Source: Dactylonectria macrodidyma (Eukaryota; Ascomycota; Sordariomycetes; Hypocreales; Nectriaceae). From it: 64,000 nucleotides of DNA. The notes beneath the pieces are model-generated. The model ran no database searches and was not told where the DNA came from. It saw nothing but the letters and a program-made list of their open reading frames with translations. Made by a program: the position numbers and the translations under genes. Where the stretch lies: positions 558,001 to 622,000 of the forward strand of contig JAGMUV010000010.1 in NCBI GenBank assembly GCA_020744425.1, given 5' to 3'. This document shows, piece by piece, positions 34,418 to 45,790 of this stretch (position 1 is the first letter of the stretch; each line of letters starts with the position of its first letter).

Positions 34418-37084
34418 ATGAGTTTGGAGCTCTCCGCTAAGCGAACCAGAACTCCAAGACGAGCTCCACGAGCGTATGTCATCGATATCTGGCTGCTACG
34501 CAGCTCGGCTCAAGTTCATGAATGCTGACGAAAGCTCGCCAGATGCCGACAATGCCGCACATCCAAGGTTCGCTGTTCTGGGGCCTTCCCATGTGTACGA
34601 TGTAGTCGCCGAGGCGAAACCTGTGTCTTCCCAGAGGATGACCCCAAAGTTTCTGTGTCGGAGAAGTAATGAATTCACCCAACCGCAAAAGCCCAGCCGA
34701 GGCTTTCAAGGAACATCCATCTGCTAAGGGACTTCCGCAGATACTTGGCGGAGATTGAGCGACAGGCAGCCATGGCAACTTCGTTATCTTCATCATCGAC
34801 AACAATAGCAACAAGCGCGACAGCAACAGGCACCGTGGCAGCTCCAAGGTCTGCCAATCATGATGCTGATGCCGCTGCTTCAAACCTATCCAACGAAGGG
34901 AGCGTACACCAGGCTGACCTCCCTTGCAATGCTGGAGTGGAGTGGAACTCCTCCCCAACCATCACCAGGCGAGATAACAGTATCACATCGATTCCTGCAC
35001 CAGGCGATAGAGAAGGTAAATTTCCTGCCACATTACACCTGCCCGACACCAGAATGATTGAACCTAGAAACTGCTCAGGTAGCAATCCCACCGTCCCCGA
35101 ACAGCCTCTGCCTTCTCGTCAATCGGATCAGCCTTTTCTGGGTTCCCAGAGCAATGACTCCCCGGCTAGCACCAGCACCATCTTCACCTGCAACCCACTG
35201 GTCAAGGATGCATCTTATCTGAGAGACCCCGCGGGTCGGTATCGTGCGGTTCCCCTTTCCATAGTATTTATTGTCCAACAAGCTTACCGTACCGTAGGAT
35301 ACATGGGTCCAACTTCGACCTGGTCGTTCTTTCGCCGCGTCATTACCTTGATTGAGCAATGCTCCCCCCCGTCCGCTCACAGCCCCTCCGAGCCGTTCAA
35401 CACTGACGGTACAGCATTTCGGTTAACTTGGGTCCCCCGCGCGGCCAATGAGATCCCTGATATTAGTGATTTGCCTCCGCCTGACTATGCACTTTACCTC
35501 TTCCACACTGTCAAGTTTCACTTTGGGCCTCTGTTTCAAATAGTTGATGAGCCCGTGTTTCTCTTTCGCCTGAAACAATTTGAGAGCAACTCCCTGGAAC
35601 TCGTTCAGACACATCGGTTATGGTTTGTAGAATATCTCTTGGTTCTCGCCTTTGGCGAGGCTTTAACGTCGAAAAAAGGCCCAAGCCCTACGCCAGCAGG
35701 TAGTGGGTTCGCCGCGCGTGCCATGGCTTTGATGCCAGACTTCGCTCAGTTACACGATGAGGGGCTTTTGTCCATCGAAATCCTAGCGTTAGCGGCACTC
35801 TATTTTCATTCAATTGATATGAGGGTCAGTGCCTTCCAGTATGTAAGTAAACGGTCGCAATCCTCTTTCTCCTAATCTCCACCGAGGCAGATGCTGATGA
35901 CGCTTTTCTAGATTGGGCAAGCGCTGCGGCTTTGTATAGTGGAAGGTATTCATCGGGAAATCGTTGAACATACTCTCGGTGATGAGGTTGCACATCGCTG
36001 CAAAAGCCTTTGGTGGGCAGTTTACGTTCTCGACAGGAGGCTGTCTGCCTTGATGGGTGCTCCCACCTCGATAAGAGACGAGGATGTCACCACGTCCTTG
36101 CCATCGCAGACAGACAACGGCCCCACGGCGGCGGCTCTCACAATGTCTATCAAGCTGTCAAGATTATTAGTCACCATAGCCACAAGTCAGTCTCCACGTT
36201 TGGCTATACTTTGTTACTTGCTGGATCTAGGACTAATCAACTCAGCTGTCTATAGCGTTGACGAGAAACTTGACAGCTCATTCGTTAAGAACACCAAAGC
36301 TGTGATTGAGGGATTAGCAGAGCTCACGCGAGAAGGCGATGACATGATGCTTTCCCACAAGCAGAATACCCACCCCTCACGTATGATAAGCGCCATCAAC
36401 TTGATGTATCATCACTGTATTCTTCAAGCTACCAGACCACTTGTCATGTGTCTACTGAAGGGGTTTCTTGGGTCTACAGGCTCTGAACCTCACCAGGAGA
36501 CATGGGTCTCGGCACCAATAGTCGCGCTTTTGAGGACATCGATCTCTTCGGCGTTGATGACGCTAAAAGTCCTTTGCGCTTCGGAAAAGCAGAACATGCT
36601 TGGTAAGTAAGCCATTTCTAAGTACTTCTGTTCCCTGGACTGTCTGACTTTTGAAGACTCCTTCCTGCCTTTCGATCTCGAATATGCGTTTTCGTCGGCT
36701 TCCCTCCTCTGTATTATGCAAACTATCGTTCCAGGGTCCATCATGGACCCAACTTGGCGCGGCATGGCTGGTCTACTTTTTGACATAATGATAAGGCAAG
36801 GAAGCGTCGCAGCAGGGCTGCGCAAGTCAGAGTTGTGTTACTTGGAACAGCTGCTGGCAATGTTTCGTCCTTCAGGCCCAGTTCGGGAAATGGACGGTGC
36901 GTTGGTATGCCCGCTAGCCGTGCTGAGCGTCAATGATTCAATACCAGAATCCCTGGATATCTGTGAAGGCATTTGGGATCCGGGATTTGACCTAGAGTCT
37001 CTCAACCCTGACTCAGATCACTTACTCGACCTGGCACTTCAACTTGGCATAAATGCAGACTCTGAGATGATTGGAAACATGTAA
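34418..37084 (+). CDS. Zn2Cys6 transcription factor, candidate cluster regulator (PrnA-like position)
   Basis: A nuclear binuclear-zinc-cluster activator of about 779 residues. Proposed exons are 34418-34473, 34543-34665, 34741-35842, 35912-36185, 36246-36602 and 36657-37084. Joining exons 1 and 2 rebuilds PRRAPRACRQCRTSKVRCSGAFPCVRCSRRGETC, a complete CX2CX6CX5-6CX2CX6C cluster. A Ser/Thr-rich linker follows, then the fungal-specific middle region (IGQALRLCIVEGIHRE, CKSLWWAVYVLDRRLSALMGAP). The acceptor of exon 3 could be 34729 or 34741, both in frame. The 60-bp intron 36186-36245 is in frame and uncertain. It resembles, by context, prnA of A. nidulans, which activates proline catabolism genes. 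It may bind the shared CGG-N9-CCG sites. Its own short promoter has none and abuts the MULE. Confidence 0.88.
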
Positions 37085-37683
37085 ATTAGTCCTCATTCAG
37101 TATATTTAATCGCCTCCAAGCATATTCCGTGGCAGTTCTATGGAAGATCTTGTGACATACCCGATCTATTAATTAACAATGCTGTCATATTTTTCAACAT
37201 GCAACAATGGCTTTCCAGCTGTGTTAGTGTCATATGAGAACACCAACTTTCACAGACAGAACAAGACGGAGAAATCCTGTATCGACATGAGGCATGTCTT
37301 CGTCGTCTACCCGCCCTACCCTATATCACTTCCGAGAAATGAATCGATGCAGACAGGCAACAGCGAACCTGCAAGCATGGTTCAGTCCATAAACGAACAT
37401 TTTCTTGCTAGACAACTACTGTAGCAATGAATAGCGCTCCTATATTCTATGGAATCGGCTAATATGTGTGGAAATATTGTGTGTTCACAAGCGCGCTCCA
37501 GCTAAGCGTCTTTCCCCATCACGGCTGCATGAGGATGGCTTACACCGACCTAACGTCATATAATCGTCCTGAAATCACCTCTTGCGGCGAGTTCTGTAGC
37601 CAAGATTCATGTAATATTGTGCAAAGCTTGTTCATTGCTTTTGTATTTCATTTATCTTCGTCTTCTAAAATCCGCCTATAGCC
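37085..37683. other. Convergent intergenic region
   Basis: The 3' flanks of the regulator and the dehydrogenase. Short open frames are not convincing and no motif was found. Confidence 0.4.
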
Positions 37684-38512
37684 TTACACACACCGGGCAC
37701 CATCGACTAGGATCTCAATACCGCTAATGATTGAGCTAGCGGGCTCAGCAAGGAACAGAGCGACATTTGCGACATCAGAAGGCTCCACGAGACGGCCGAT
37801 GGGGATAGACTCGCACTTGGCCTTGATGATATGGTCAGGAACAGGACCATCAGCAATGCCAGCGAACTTGTTCAGTAGGGGGGTGTTGCCCGACGTAGGG
37901 CAAATGGTGTTGAAGCGCAGTTGGTCGCGAGCAAACTCCAAGGCCATAGATTTGGTAGCAGAGGAAACACCGGCCTTGGTGGCGTTGTACCAGGTCTGTG
38001 TGGCGCCGGGCCGGATGGCGTTCTCGCTGGAAATGACAATGGTCGAACCAGGACCGTTCTTCTTCATCTCGGGAACAAGGACCTTGGAGGCAAGGAAGAC
38101 GCTCTTAACATTGACGTCAAAGAGTCGAGCAAACTCCTCAGAGGTGACTTCAAGACCAGACTTGTTGGGGTACGACCAGCCGGCGTTGTGAACGACGATG
38201 GATGGGGCGTTACCGAATCGGGTAATAGAAGTTTCAAGCTAGAAAGAGCAAAAGAGAAACATCAGTAACGAGGCCGCCATCAATCAGGTATGATTTTCTT
38301 ACCGCTTTCTTCCAGCTAGCCTCCTCGGCGACGTTGGCCTTGATCTGGTAGGCCTGCTTCTCGTCAAAGCCAGATACGGGGCCATCGGTGGCCTGGAGGT
38401 CCAGACCCAGGACGACGGCACCTTCACGGACGAATGTCTCAAGGATCCCTCGGCCAAAGCCCTGGGTAGAACCCGAGATGAGGGCAATCTTTCCTTCTAG
38501 ACGACCAGGCAT
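37684..38512 (-). CDS. Short-chain dehydrogenase/reductase
   Basis: A 254-residue classical SDR from exons 38303-38512 and 37684-38238 (64-bp intron). The cofactor loop is SGSTQGFGRG, the structural motif is HNAG, and the catalytic Ser and Tyr-x-x-x-Lys are in VISSENAIRPGATQTWYNATKAG. Asp in GLDLQA after the second strand suggests NAD(H) rather than NADP(H). The C-terminus ends in the usual SGIEILVDGARCV. It is cytosolic. It is divergent from proline dehydrogenase across a 1.2-kb gap that carries three shared palindromes, so it is probably co-regulated. Its substrate is unknown; an alcohol or hydroxy-acid intermediate is possible. Confidence 0.92.
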
Positions 38513-38768
38513 GTTAATTGATGTAATGTATAGACTGAGTGAAGTGGCGTGTGTGTATTCTCAAGAATGTGAGACGGAGAGGGGGCTACATGTGTGTGTA
38601 TTTCCATCAAAGTTGGAACGCGAGACTGCTTATCGAGTATTATAATGCGATTAATAGCGGACGCTCTTAGCTACTGGACTACTATCGACTACTGTATCAC
38701 CAGAGTCCCGGACCGAGATGAGAGACAGATGGCAAAGTAGAGCGGGGACCCTACTGTTTGGGCGGTAT

Positions 38769-39131
38769 CGGGTCGATCTGCCGTCCCAAGGCCAGAACGC
38801 TGAGCGGAAGACAGAACCGATGCGGGGGTACGGGGGTGAGGTTGTATGATCTCGAAGCCTCCACCTGCGTCCGTCCCTGGGTCGGGCCCGTTGCACGGAA
38901 ACAATGGCGCCGTCAACTGCTACTCATCCCAATTCCCATCGTACGGCTGTGTAGGTCCTCAGCCCCGGCCCCGTTCTGGTTCCCCACGCGCTTTCGGAGT
39001 CGTCTTTATCTCGGCCGAGATGGACAGGATGTTCGCCGACACGCCTAATGCAGAAAGCCGATGAGAGATGGCCGCTAACTCTCACCCAGCTGACCTAGAC
39101 CACCCTGTCCAGAGCCCGGAAACCGATTCCG
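38769..39131. promoter_or_regulatory. Three CGG-N9-CCG palindromes in the SDR / proline dehydrogenase divergent promoter
   Basis: CGGGTCGATCTGCCG at 38769-38783, CGGAAGACAGAACCG at 38805-38819 and CGGAAACCGATTCCG at 39117-39131. The first two are 36 bp apart. The gap 38513-39722 has no supported gene; small frames at 38758-39250 and 39362-39651 lack protein character. Confidence 0.5.
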
Positions 39132-39722
39132 ATGGTCAATATACCGTCAACAGCCACAAAGATCAGGGTACAAGCGCCATGCTCCGACAGCGCGTCAAAA
39201 GGCTACTAACGTGGTGGTCATGTCTGACACTAGCCGTCATAGCAAGATAGATACCAAAACGTGCCGAAGACCTCTCGCTCTCCTTTGCCGGACATGGACT
39301 CTGTAGCATCACCATTATCATGCACATGTGGACGGAACTACCTCGTGACCCATAAAAGTACATGGCCATGATGGAGATTGCAAAGATGTCCGGGAAGCTG
39401 TTGGCTAGGACTTTTTGTTTGTCCCCATCTCTGGACGGAAAGGCTTTATCTAGTCTTTTTTGTCCGGCCCGAGGAAAGTTCGTGTGTCTCTGCTCGGTGA
39501 GACGTCGGAGCTATCAGTGGCATGCCCCTGCTTCGGCGTCTCACAATTCTTTGTCAACAGCAAAGCTGGCTGGCCGGGCCGAGATCAGGGGGATGATGGA
39601 ACGGTGGTAAATGTTCTCTGGTTCCATTGTCGATCCTCTAGACCCTCTTAATTGTGGCTGATCCCCAATTGACGCTTCCTCGACGTAACTCATCCTTCGT
39701 TGAATCCTTGCACTCAGTCCCG

Positions 39723-41513
39723 ATGCTGTCCATGGTGAGGGGAAGAAACGCTACTCAGGTAGTGCCCCGGTACGGCGTACTCGCGACTACGTCGCAGTGC
39801 AGCATTCGACCAACGTCATCACTTGCGCGACCATCGGTATGGTGGAGGCATGCGCCCTATCAGAACAAGAGATTTCTATACGTTGTAGGAGGTGCCGGTG
39901 TACTAACTGGTGGATACTTGCTGTCGAAGAAGAAGGAAAGAGAGTATCCGGATGATCCTCGAGACACCAAGACCTTATCGACGGTTCCCTTCCGCAGACT
40001 TGTTACAGGCTGGATGTGAGTTGGAGCATGGCTCATTCCTTTCTTGTTTAGGCGTGGTAAACTAACTGCAAGAAATTCACAGCTCCTTTGCATTCTGCTC
40101 TTCACCCACCTGGGTAGAACTTAGTGAGACTCTCTACAGCACATTATCCAAGATCCCCATCGTCTCCTACATCACGCACAAAGTCGTCATTCATACCTTC
40201 TTCAACCAGTTCCTCGGCGGAGAAACGACAGAAGATTGTCTCCCCAAGATCGACGAGCTGCGCAAAAATCAGATCGGTACCCTTCTTGGCTATAACATAG
40301 AGGCCGAGCTAGATGGCTCAAGTAAGGACCCTCAACTCATCCTCGCTCAGACTCAGTACGTGCTGGAGTCTATTGAGGCGCAAGGCAGGCTAGCCAAGAA
40401 ATATTGGCCTGATACGAGTGACACTGATGGTGACAATCGGTCCTGGGTGCGAATCAAGATCTCTGGCCTGCTCCCCCATCCTGTCGCTCTTTATCACGGC
40501 TCCAATGCCATCATTCAAGCTCGAAAGAAGAAGGGGCTCGACCAAGACGTGCCACACCCAGGATTGCCCCATGATGGCGACTGGCAGGCCGCGCTGACTG
40601 GCAACGGCGTCACCGACACAGATCGTGGACAGTTGCTTAGCCTCCGAGCTACTATGGAGACCATCGCCAGAAAAGCCCGAGATAACAACGTACGCATCGT
40701 CATCGATGCGGAGCAGTCGTGGTATCAACCTGTCCTTGACAGTCTGACCGATGAACTTATGCAAAAGTATAATACCCTCGATGGGCCTGCCACTGTCATT
40801 GCCTCGTTTCAAGCCTACCTGCGCCGATATCCCCAGCTCCTCGACCAGCAAATTCGTCGAGCCGAGGAGAAGGGATACAAGTTGCTCTTTAAACAGGTTC
40901 GGGGTGCCTATATGGTGACGGAAGCTCAACGATGGAAGGAGGAAGGCCATGAGGGAGAGGGCCCCGTCTGGTCGACCAAGGTCGAGACGGACGCCAGTTT
41001 CAACTACGGTATCAAGAAGACGCTGTCTACCGTCGCGGACCAAATACGATCGACCGGACAGTCTAAGCTTTGCGCGGTCTTTGCCACCCACAACTCCATT
41101 AGCATCGACCTGGGAATCCAGCTGCTTGAGAAGTACGGACTGGCCAGCCGCAAGCCTGGTGAAGAGAAGCTTGTAGTCTCGAGCGAGGCCGCTGGCAGCA
41201 TTGCCTTTGCGCAGCTTTATGGAATGAAGGATGATCTTACGAACAAGATTACGGGGACGATTACGACCGAGGCCAAATTCCCGCTTGTTGTCAAAGTAAG
41301 TGGCCGTTCCATCAATTGTGTTGTACGATTCTTGACTAACGTTGAGTTTTGCTATAGTCTATGAGTTATGGTGATTTGAAGGAGTGTTTGCCGTTCTTGG
41401 CTCGAAGAGCTACTGAGAACAAGGCTGTTTTGGAGGGACGAGGTGGAGCAGCTGCTGAGCGAGTCCGCTTGGGCCGGGAGATTCGCAGACGTATTCTCCC
41501 ATTTAATTCATAG
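39723..41513 (+). CDS. Proline dehydrogenase (proline oxidase), mitochondrial
   Basis: This FAD enzyme oxidises L-proline to P5C at the inner mitochondrial membrane, passing electrons to quinone. It is the first step of proline catabolism. Exons are 39723-40015, 40083-41295 and 41358-41513; 553 residues. The N-terminus is arginine-rich without early acids and holds a hydrophobic segment (FLYVVGGAGVLTGGYLL), as expected for import. The catalytic barrel shows VRIKISGL, VRIVIDAEQSWYQPVLD, TVIASFQAYLRRYPQLL, LLFKQVRGAYMVTEAQRW and FATHNSISIDLG. The C-terminal YGDLKECLPFLARRATENKAVL helix carries the conserved arginines that grip proline. The second ATG at 39732 is an alternative start. It corresponds to prnD of A. 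nidulans by function. Confidence 0.95.
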
Positions 41514-42291
41514 CTAGGCATTGAGAATTCCCTCATTCTCATGTATATTGAAAATCGACAATTCAGACCTTTTTCATGTGTTTCCTCTCCGCTCCCATGA
41601 TCGAGTTGTAACATGTCCGAGGCGCGTATGCTGCAACTCTCAGGGATGCGTGTTTCATTAGGAGAAACAAACTAGATGACCTTCACGCTTATTAGGAAGA
41701 TTGTTTCTGGAAGTTAGAAATCCGGCGTTCAGTAACATGCCCGAGAAATGGATAAGAGTTGCTGCTATCTCTAACGGTGCCTGATCGGTGACAAGTTTAG
41801 TGTCGTGACAGAGAACAAAACAATTGGACGCCGTTTCGCGCAATGGGACCGTCTCCCCGGTCGGTGGCGGAGGCGCTTGCTCCACAGCCCACAACCCCAT
41901 TACATCCGAAGTCTGGTGCGGGTTCGTTACTTTATGACGGGCCAATCGGAGGAGTGAGCGACGCATCAATGGAAGTCGGTCGTCTCCTCGGGCCGGGCAA
42001 GGATGCTGTTCGGCATCGATGGGTATCTCGAGTGCACGATCGAGTGGATTCAGTAGACTGTGGAGCAGAAACAGATGATCTTATCGATTGGTACTTGACG
42101 ATGTCTTGTCTTGCTTCCTCAGTCTTAGTGCGGTGGCGTCGGTTCATATCATGTGGTATGGTGCGGTAATCTTTACTTGATAAATTTGATCCTCACCTCA
42201 CGACGCCCAAAGCTACACTTTCTTACCCTTGACACCATCACCACCTTATCTGTTGTCTTAGTTCACTAAATCCACGAGCAAGGATCACACA
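41514..42291. other. Intergenic, upstream of P5C dehydrogenase
   Basis: No gene is supported. By eye this region has no CGG-N9-CCG match, unlike the other cluster promoters. A CCGGTCGG word occurs near 41858. A pyrimidine-rich stretch precedes the start at 42292. Confidence 0.4.
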
Positions 42292-44033
42292 ATGGCTGCG
42301 ACCCGATACCCAGAGCCTGCCAATGCCGGAGGCGTATGTGCCCCCCCACCCTCTCGGCATGTCGCCAGTCGCAGGTCATCTAACTAATTATGCTGCAGTA
42401 TTCCTATGCTGCTGGTTCCCCGGAGCGGAAGTTGCTCAAGGCCGCTCTGCGGGAGTTTGAGAACACCACACAGCAATTGCCCAGCATCATCAACGGCGAA
42501 CGCATATACAGCGACCGCAAGAGCGCCCAGACCAACCCTTGGAATCACGCCGGGGCTCCCTTGGCAGAGTACCACGAGGTGGATCGAGACACCATCCAGA
42601 ACAAGGCCATTCCCGGTGCCCTGGCGGCGAGGAAGGGATGGGCCAGCATGCCGTTCAGCCAGCGTGCTGCCATTTACAAGCGGGCTGCTAAGCTTGTCGA
42701 GTCGGACAAGTACAGATGGAAGCTTCTGGCAGCCACCATGATCGGCCAAGGCAAGACGTGTGGCCAGGCTGAGGGTGACTGCATTTCTGAAGTCATCGAT
42801 ACGCTCAACTTCCACGTCTACTTCTGCCACCAGCTTTATCAGCAGCAGCCCATTAAGCAGAATGATTCTGCTCAGAACAGCCTCGACTATCGACCATTGG
42901 AAGGTTTTATCCTTTCAATTTCCCCATTCAACTTTACCGCCTTGGGCGTACACATTGCTTTTACTCCTGCCGTTCTTGGAAATGTAATTTTGTGGAAGCC
43001 GTCGCCCATGGCTGCCTTGTCTAACTATCTGATGTATCAGATCATGGAGGAGGCTGGATTGCCAAAAGGAGTCGTTCAGTTCTTGCCTGTGGCGGACCCG
43101 ACGGTCGTAGTTGAGCCCGCCATCAATAACCGTAACTTCTCCGGTCTGCATTACACCGGTTCTTCGGCTGTTTTGAAGAGTCTCTGTACTCAAATTGGAA
43201 CCAACACCAACACGTACAAGACGTTCCCGCGTATCGTGGGCGAGAGCGGTGGCAAAAACTACCACCTCGTCCACAACTCTTGCAAGGACGATGTCAACTG
43301 GCTGGCATCGACGGCCGTACGTTCAGCCTACGAATTTCAAGGACAAAAGTGCAGTGCCTTGTCTCGCTTCTTTGTGCCCAAGTCAATGTGGGAGCAGGGT
43401 GACTTGAAGAAAGCCTTGCTACGCGAGGCAGATAAGATGACGCACGGTGACGATATTCAGCAGCTTCATCATCCTCTCGGCCCGATCATTTCTCGAGCAG
43501 CCTTTGAGAGGTTTGGTCAGTTTGTCGACCAGGCCCAGAATGACGGTCATAAGCTCATCTTTGGGGGCAAGCAGAATGGCAGCCGGGGCTTCTTTGTCCA
43601 GCCCGCCATATTCGAGGTCAATCAGTCTGAGGCCAGCGTAAATTCTGATCTCATGAACGAGGAGCTCTTTGGGCCCCTATTCGCTGTGCAGACGTACGAC
43701 GATGCATCTCCGACTGGCTTTGAGGATGTATGCAACCTTATCGACCGTACGACCAACTATGGTCTAGCGGGCTCCGTCTTTGCGCGAGACCGCGATGCCG
43801 TGCAGGTTGCAAACGATAAGTTGAGAGATTCCGTCGGCATGTTTGTCATCAACGACAAGTGCACTGGAGCGGTCATTGGTGCGCATCCGTTCGGCGGAGC
43901 GAGGTCGAGCGGAACCAACGATAAGGCAAACTCGGTCAATGTACTTCTCAGGTTCTCTAGCATTCGGTGCGTAAAAGATTCATTTGAGATGGGAAGCAGC
44001 ACATTGAGCGCTTGCCATGATCCTGATTCATAA
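42292..44033 (+). CDS. Delta-1-pyrroline-5-carboxylate dehydrogenase
   Basis: This aldehyde-dehydrogenase-family enzyme oxidises glutamate-semialdehyde (from P5C) to glutamate with NAD+, completing proline breakdown in mitochondria. Exons are 42292-42333 and 42399-44033; 558 residues. Visible landmarks are ILSISPFNFTALGVHIAFTPAVLGNVILWKPS, the cofactor region LHYTGSSAVLKSL, the glutamate in RIVGESGGKNYHLVH, and the catalytic cysteine in YEFQGQKCSALSR. EELFGPLFAVQTYDD and GAHPFGGARSSGTNDKANSVNVLLRFSSIR follow near the end. The last 20 residues (MGSSTLSACHDPDS) differ from the usual family tail, suggesting a changed C-terminus. It follows proline dehydrogenase on the same strand. It corresponds to prnC of A. 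nidulans by function. Confidence 0.95.
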
Positions 44034-44246
44034 CGTGTGGTAAACTAGATTATGGAGGGGAGGCGAGCGGTGCAGAGGTCCAGTCCACTCGATTGGCGAT
44101 GGAGAAAGTCGTTGAAGAAAATTAGTAACCATTTGATCAATGACTCTTGAGAGAAACTATGTACTGTGACTCTATCGTGCTGTAGTCTGTCTGTCTTTTT
44201 ATTTAACCCTAGCTTTTCTTTATCTTTCTTTTTCTTATTCTTTTTT

Positions 44247-44248
<2 letters not shown>

Positions 44249-44338
<90 letters not shown>
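44249..44338. repeat. (GTT)n microsatellite, about 30 units
   Basis: About 90 bp of uninterrupted GTT in the 3' flank of the P5C dehydrogenase gene. On the other strand it gives an open frame of polyasparagine, which I do not regard as a gene. It is likely to vary in length between strains. Confidence 0.95.
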
Positions 44339-44343
<5 letters not shown>

Positions 44344-44627
44344 ACGCTTGGTCGAGGACCGTCCGGTGCAAGTTAGCCCAACTTGATGTTATGCAATAGT
44401 CAAGACGAGATATTTTGAATGGAGATACTTTCGGTTCCCGCCGACTTTCACATCTCAAACGCCATGTCAATCCTGTGAACGGAAATCGGATGACGCCACA
44501 TACGTTATCAGCCCCAGACTGCGCGCCCTTCGAAGGACAAGCGAATTTTTACGGCGCAGTCGTTTTCGGACCGTGGCTAAAACAATAGGTTAGAGTAACC
44601 TACACTCGGTCAGAGGAGCTGTGCGCT

Positions 44628-44642
44628 CGGACCGAGTTGCCG
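44628..44642. promoter_or_regulatory. CGG-N9-CCG palindrome upstream of P5C reductase copy 2
   Basis: CGGACCGAGTTGCCG, about 200 bp before the start at 44844. It overlaps a perfect 11-bp palindrome CTCGGACCGAG at 44626-44636, and the word TCGGACCG recurs at about 44567. The rest of 44339-44843 holds nothing else recognised. Confidence 0.45.
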
Positions 44643-44843
44643 ACGGGATGAGGGCAGTGATCGCGCTTCCAACATCCGATGACGGAGTTGTGAACAGGCA
44701 ATCACGTATACGTCAATATTAGATATCCGACAAACAGTCAGCTCATCGCGTTAACCCTAAAAGACCAGCGCTTTGTAAACCCCGTCCATAACACGAGACA
44801 TCCAACTTGCAATTCTCAAACCACCAGACAACTTCAAATCACC

Positions 44844-45790
44844 ATGGCGAACACCGCTCAACAAACAGTAGCTATTATCGGCTGTGGTAAGGAGCCCAAT
44901 CGCACTCTCGGTCGTTCTATTCATATTATCATGAGAACATTTCATGACTGATATTGAGACTAGGTACCCTCGGAACCGCCCTTGCCACGGGAATCTTGAA
45001 CCCCATTGACAAGAGTGACTTCAATATCGGTCGCCTTATTGCCACAGTTGGCACTGAGTCTTCCAAACATCGCGTGGAGGATGCGCTTTCCGACCATTCA
45101 TCGCGACTCACTGTCCTTCTCCAGCAAGACAACGTCCACGCAATCCAAGAAGCAGATATAGTGGTGTTAGCTGTGAAGCCCGTCAAGCGAGAAGCTCTCT
45201 TCGCCGCTTCAGGCTTTAGAGATGCACTGCGCAATAAGCTGGCCATCAGCATCATGGCAGGTATTTCACTAAAGGAGCTAAACCGCTTGGTCGGTGCTCA
45301 GGACCAGCAGGCTCCGTTCCAGGTTGTCCGCGCGATGCCCAACATGGCCGCCAAGATTCGACAGGCGGTTACTCTATACACGGCCGACCAGGGTACGCTT
45401 ACCCAGGATAACCTTGATACTGCGTCCCAAGTCCTCCAACAGATTGGTGAGGCTCAGTTCATCGCCGAGGACAGGTTTGATATTTCTGCCGTTCTGGTTG
45501 GATGTGCTGGATCACTGCTGCTCTTGGCTGTGGATGGTTTGCTGGACGCGGCAGTTGCTGAAGGAGTGAAGCGACCGGAGGCGCAGAAGATGGTGGTTAA
45601 CAGTGCAATTGGAATGATGAAACTTGTTCCTGCGGGAGACCATCCAAGTGTGCTACGGGAGAAGATTGCGTCTCCAGGTGGGTGTTCAATCCGGGCGCTT
45701 CTAGAGCTAGAGAAGCTGGGAGTGAGATCGGCATTTACAACCGCAATCTTAGCAGCAGCTGAGCGGTCAAAGCGTATGTCTCAGTCATAA
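44844..45790 (+). CDS. Pyrroline-5-carboxylate reductase, copy 2 (intact)
   Basis: A 289-residue NAD(P)H-dependent reductase that makes proline from P5C in the cytosol. Exons are 44844-44886 and 44964-45790. The glycine loop VAIIGCGTLGTALATGIL is split by the intron, exactly as in copy 1. Further blocks are ADIVVLAVKPVKREALF, ISIMAGISLKEL, VVRAMPNMAAKIRQAVTLY and the signature REKIASPGGCSIRALLELEKLGVRSAF. No breaks are seen. A biosynthetic reductase inside a proline-degrading cluster is unusual. It could run a proline-P5C cycle with proline dehydrogenase, drain toxic P5C, or reduce another cyclic imine. The prn cluster of A. nidulans, as I recall it, has no such gene. Confidence 0.94.

Noticed and set aside
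40390..41091. Long minus-strand frame opposite proline dehydrogenase
   Set aside because: A shadow of the conserved coding strand; no motif.
42384..42830. Minus-strand frame opposite P5C dehydrogenase
   Set aside because: A shadow frame caused by codon bias of the real gene.
44045..44470. Polyasparagine open frame on the minus strand
   Set aside because: It is produced by the GTT microsatellite. Flanking residues show no protein character.
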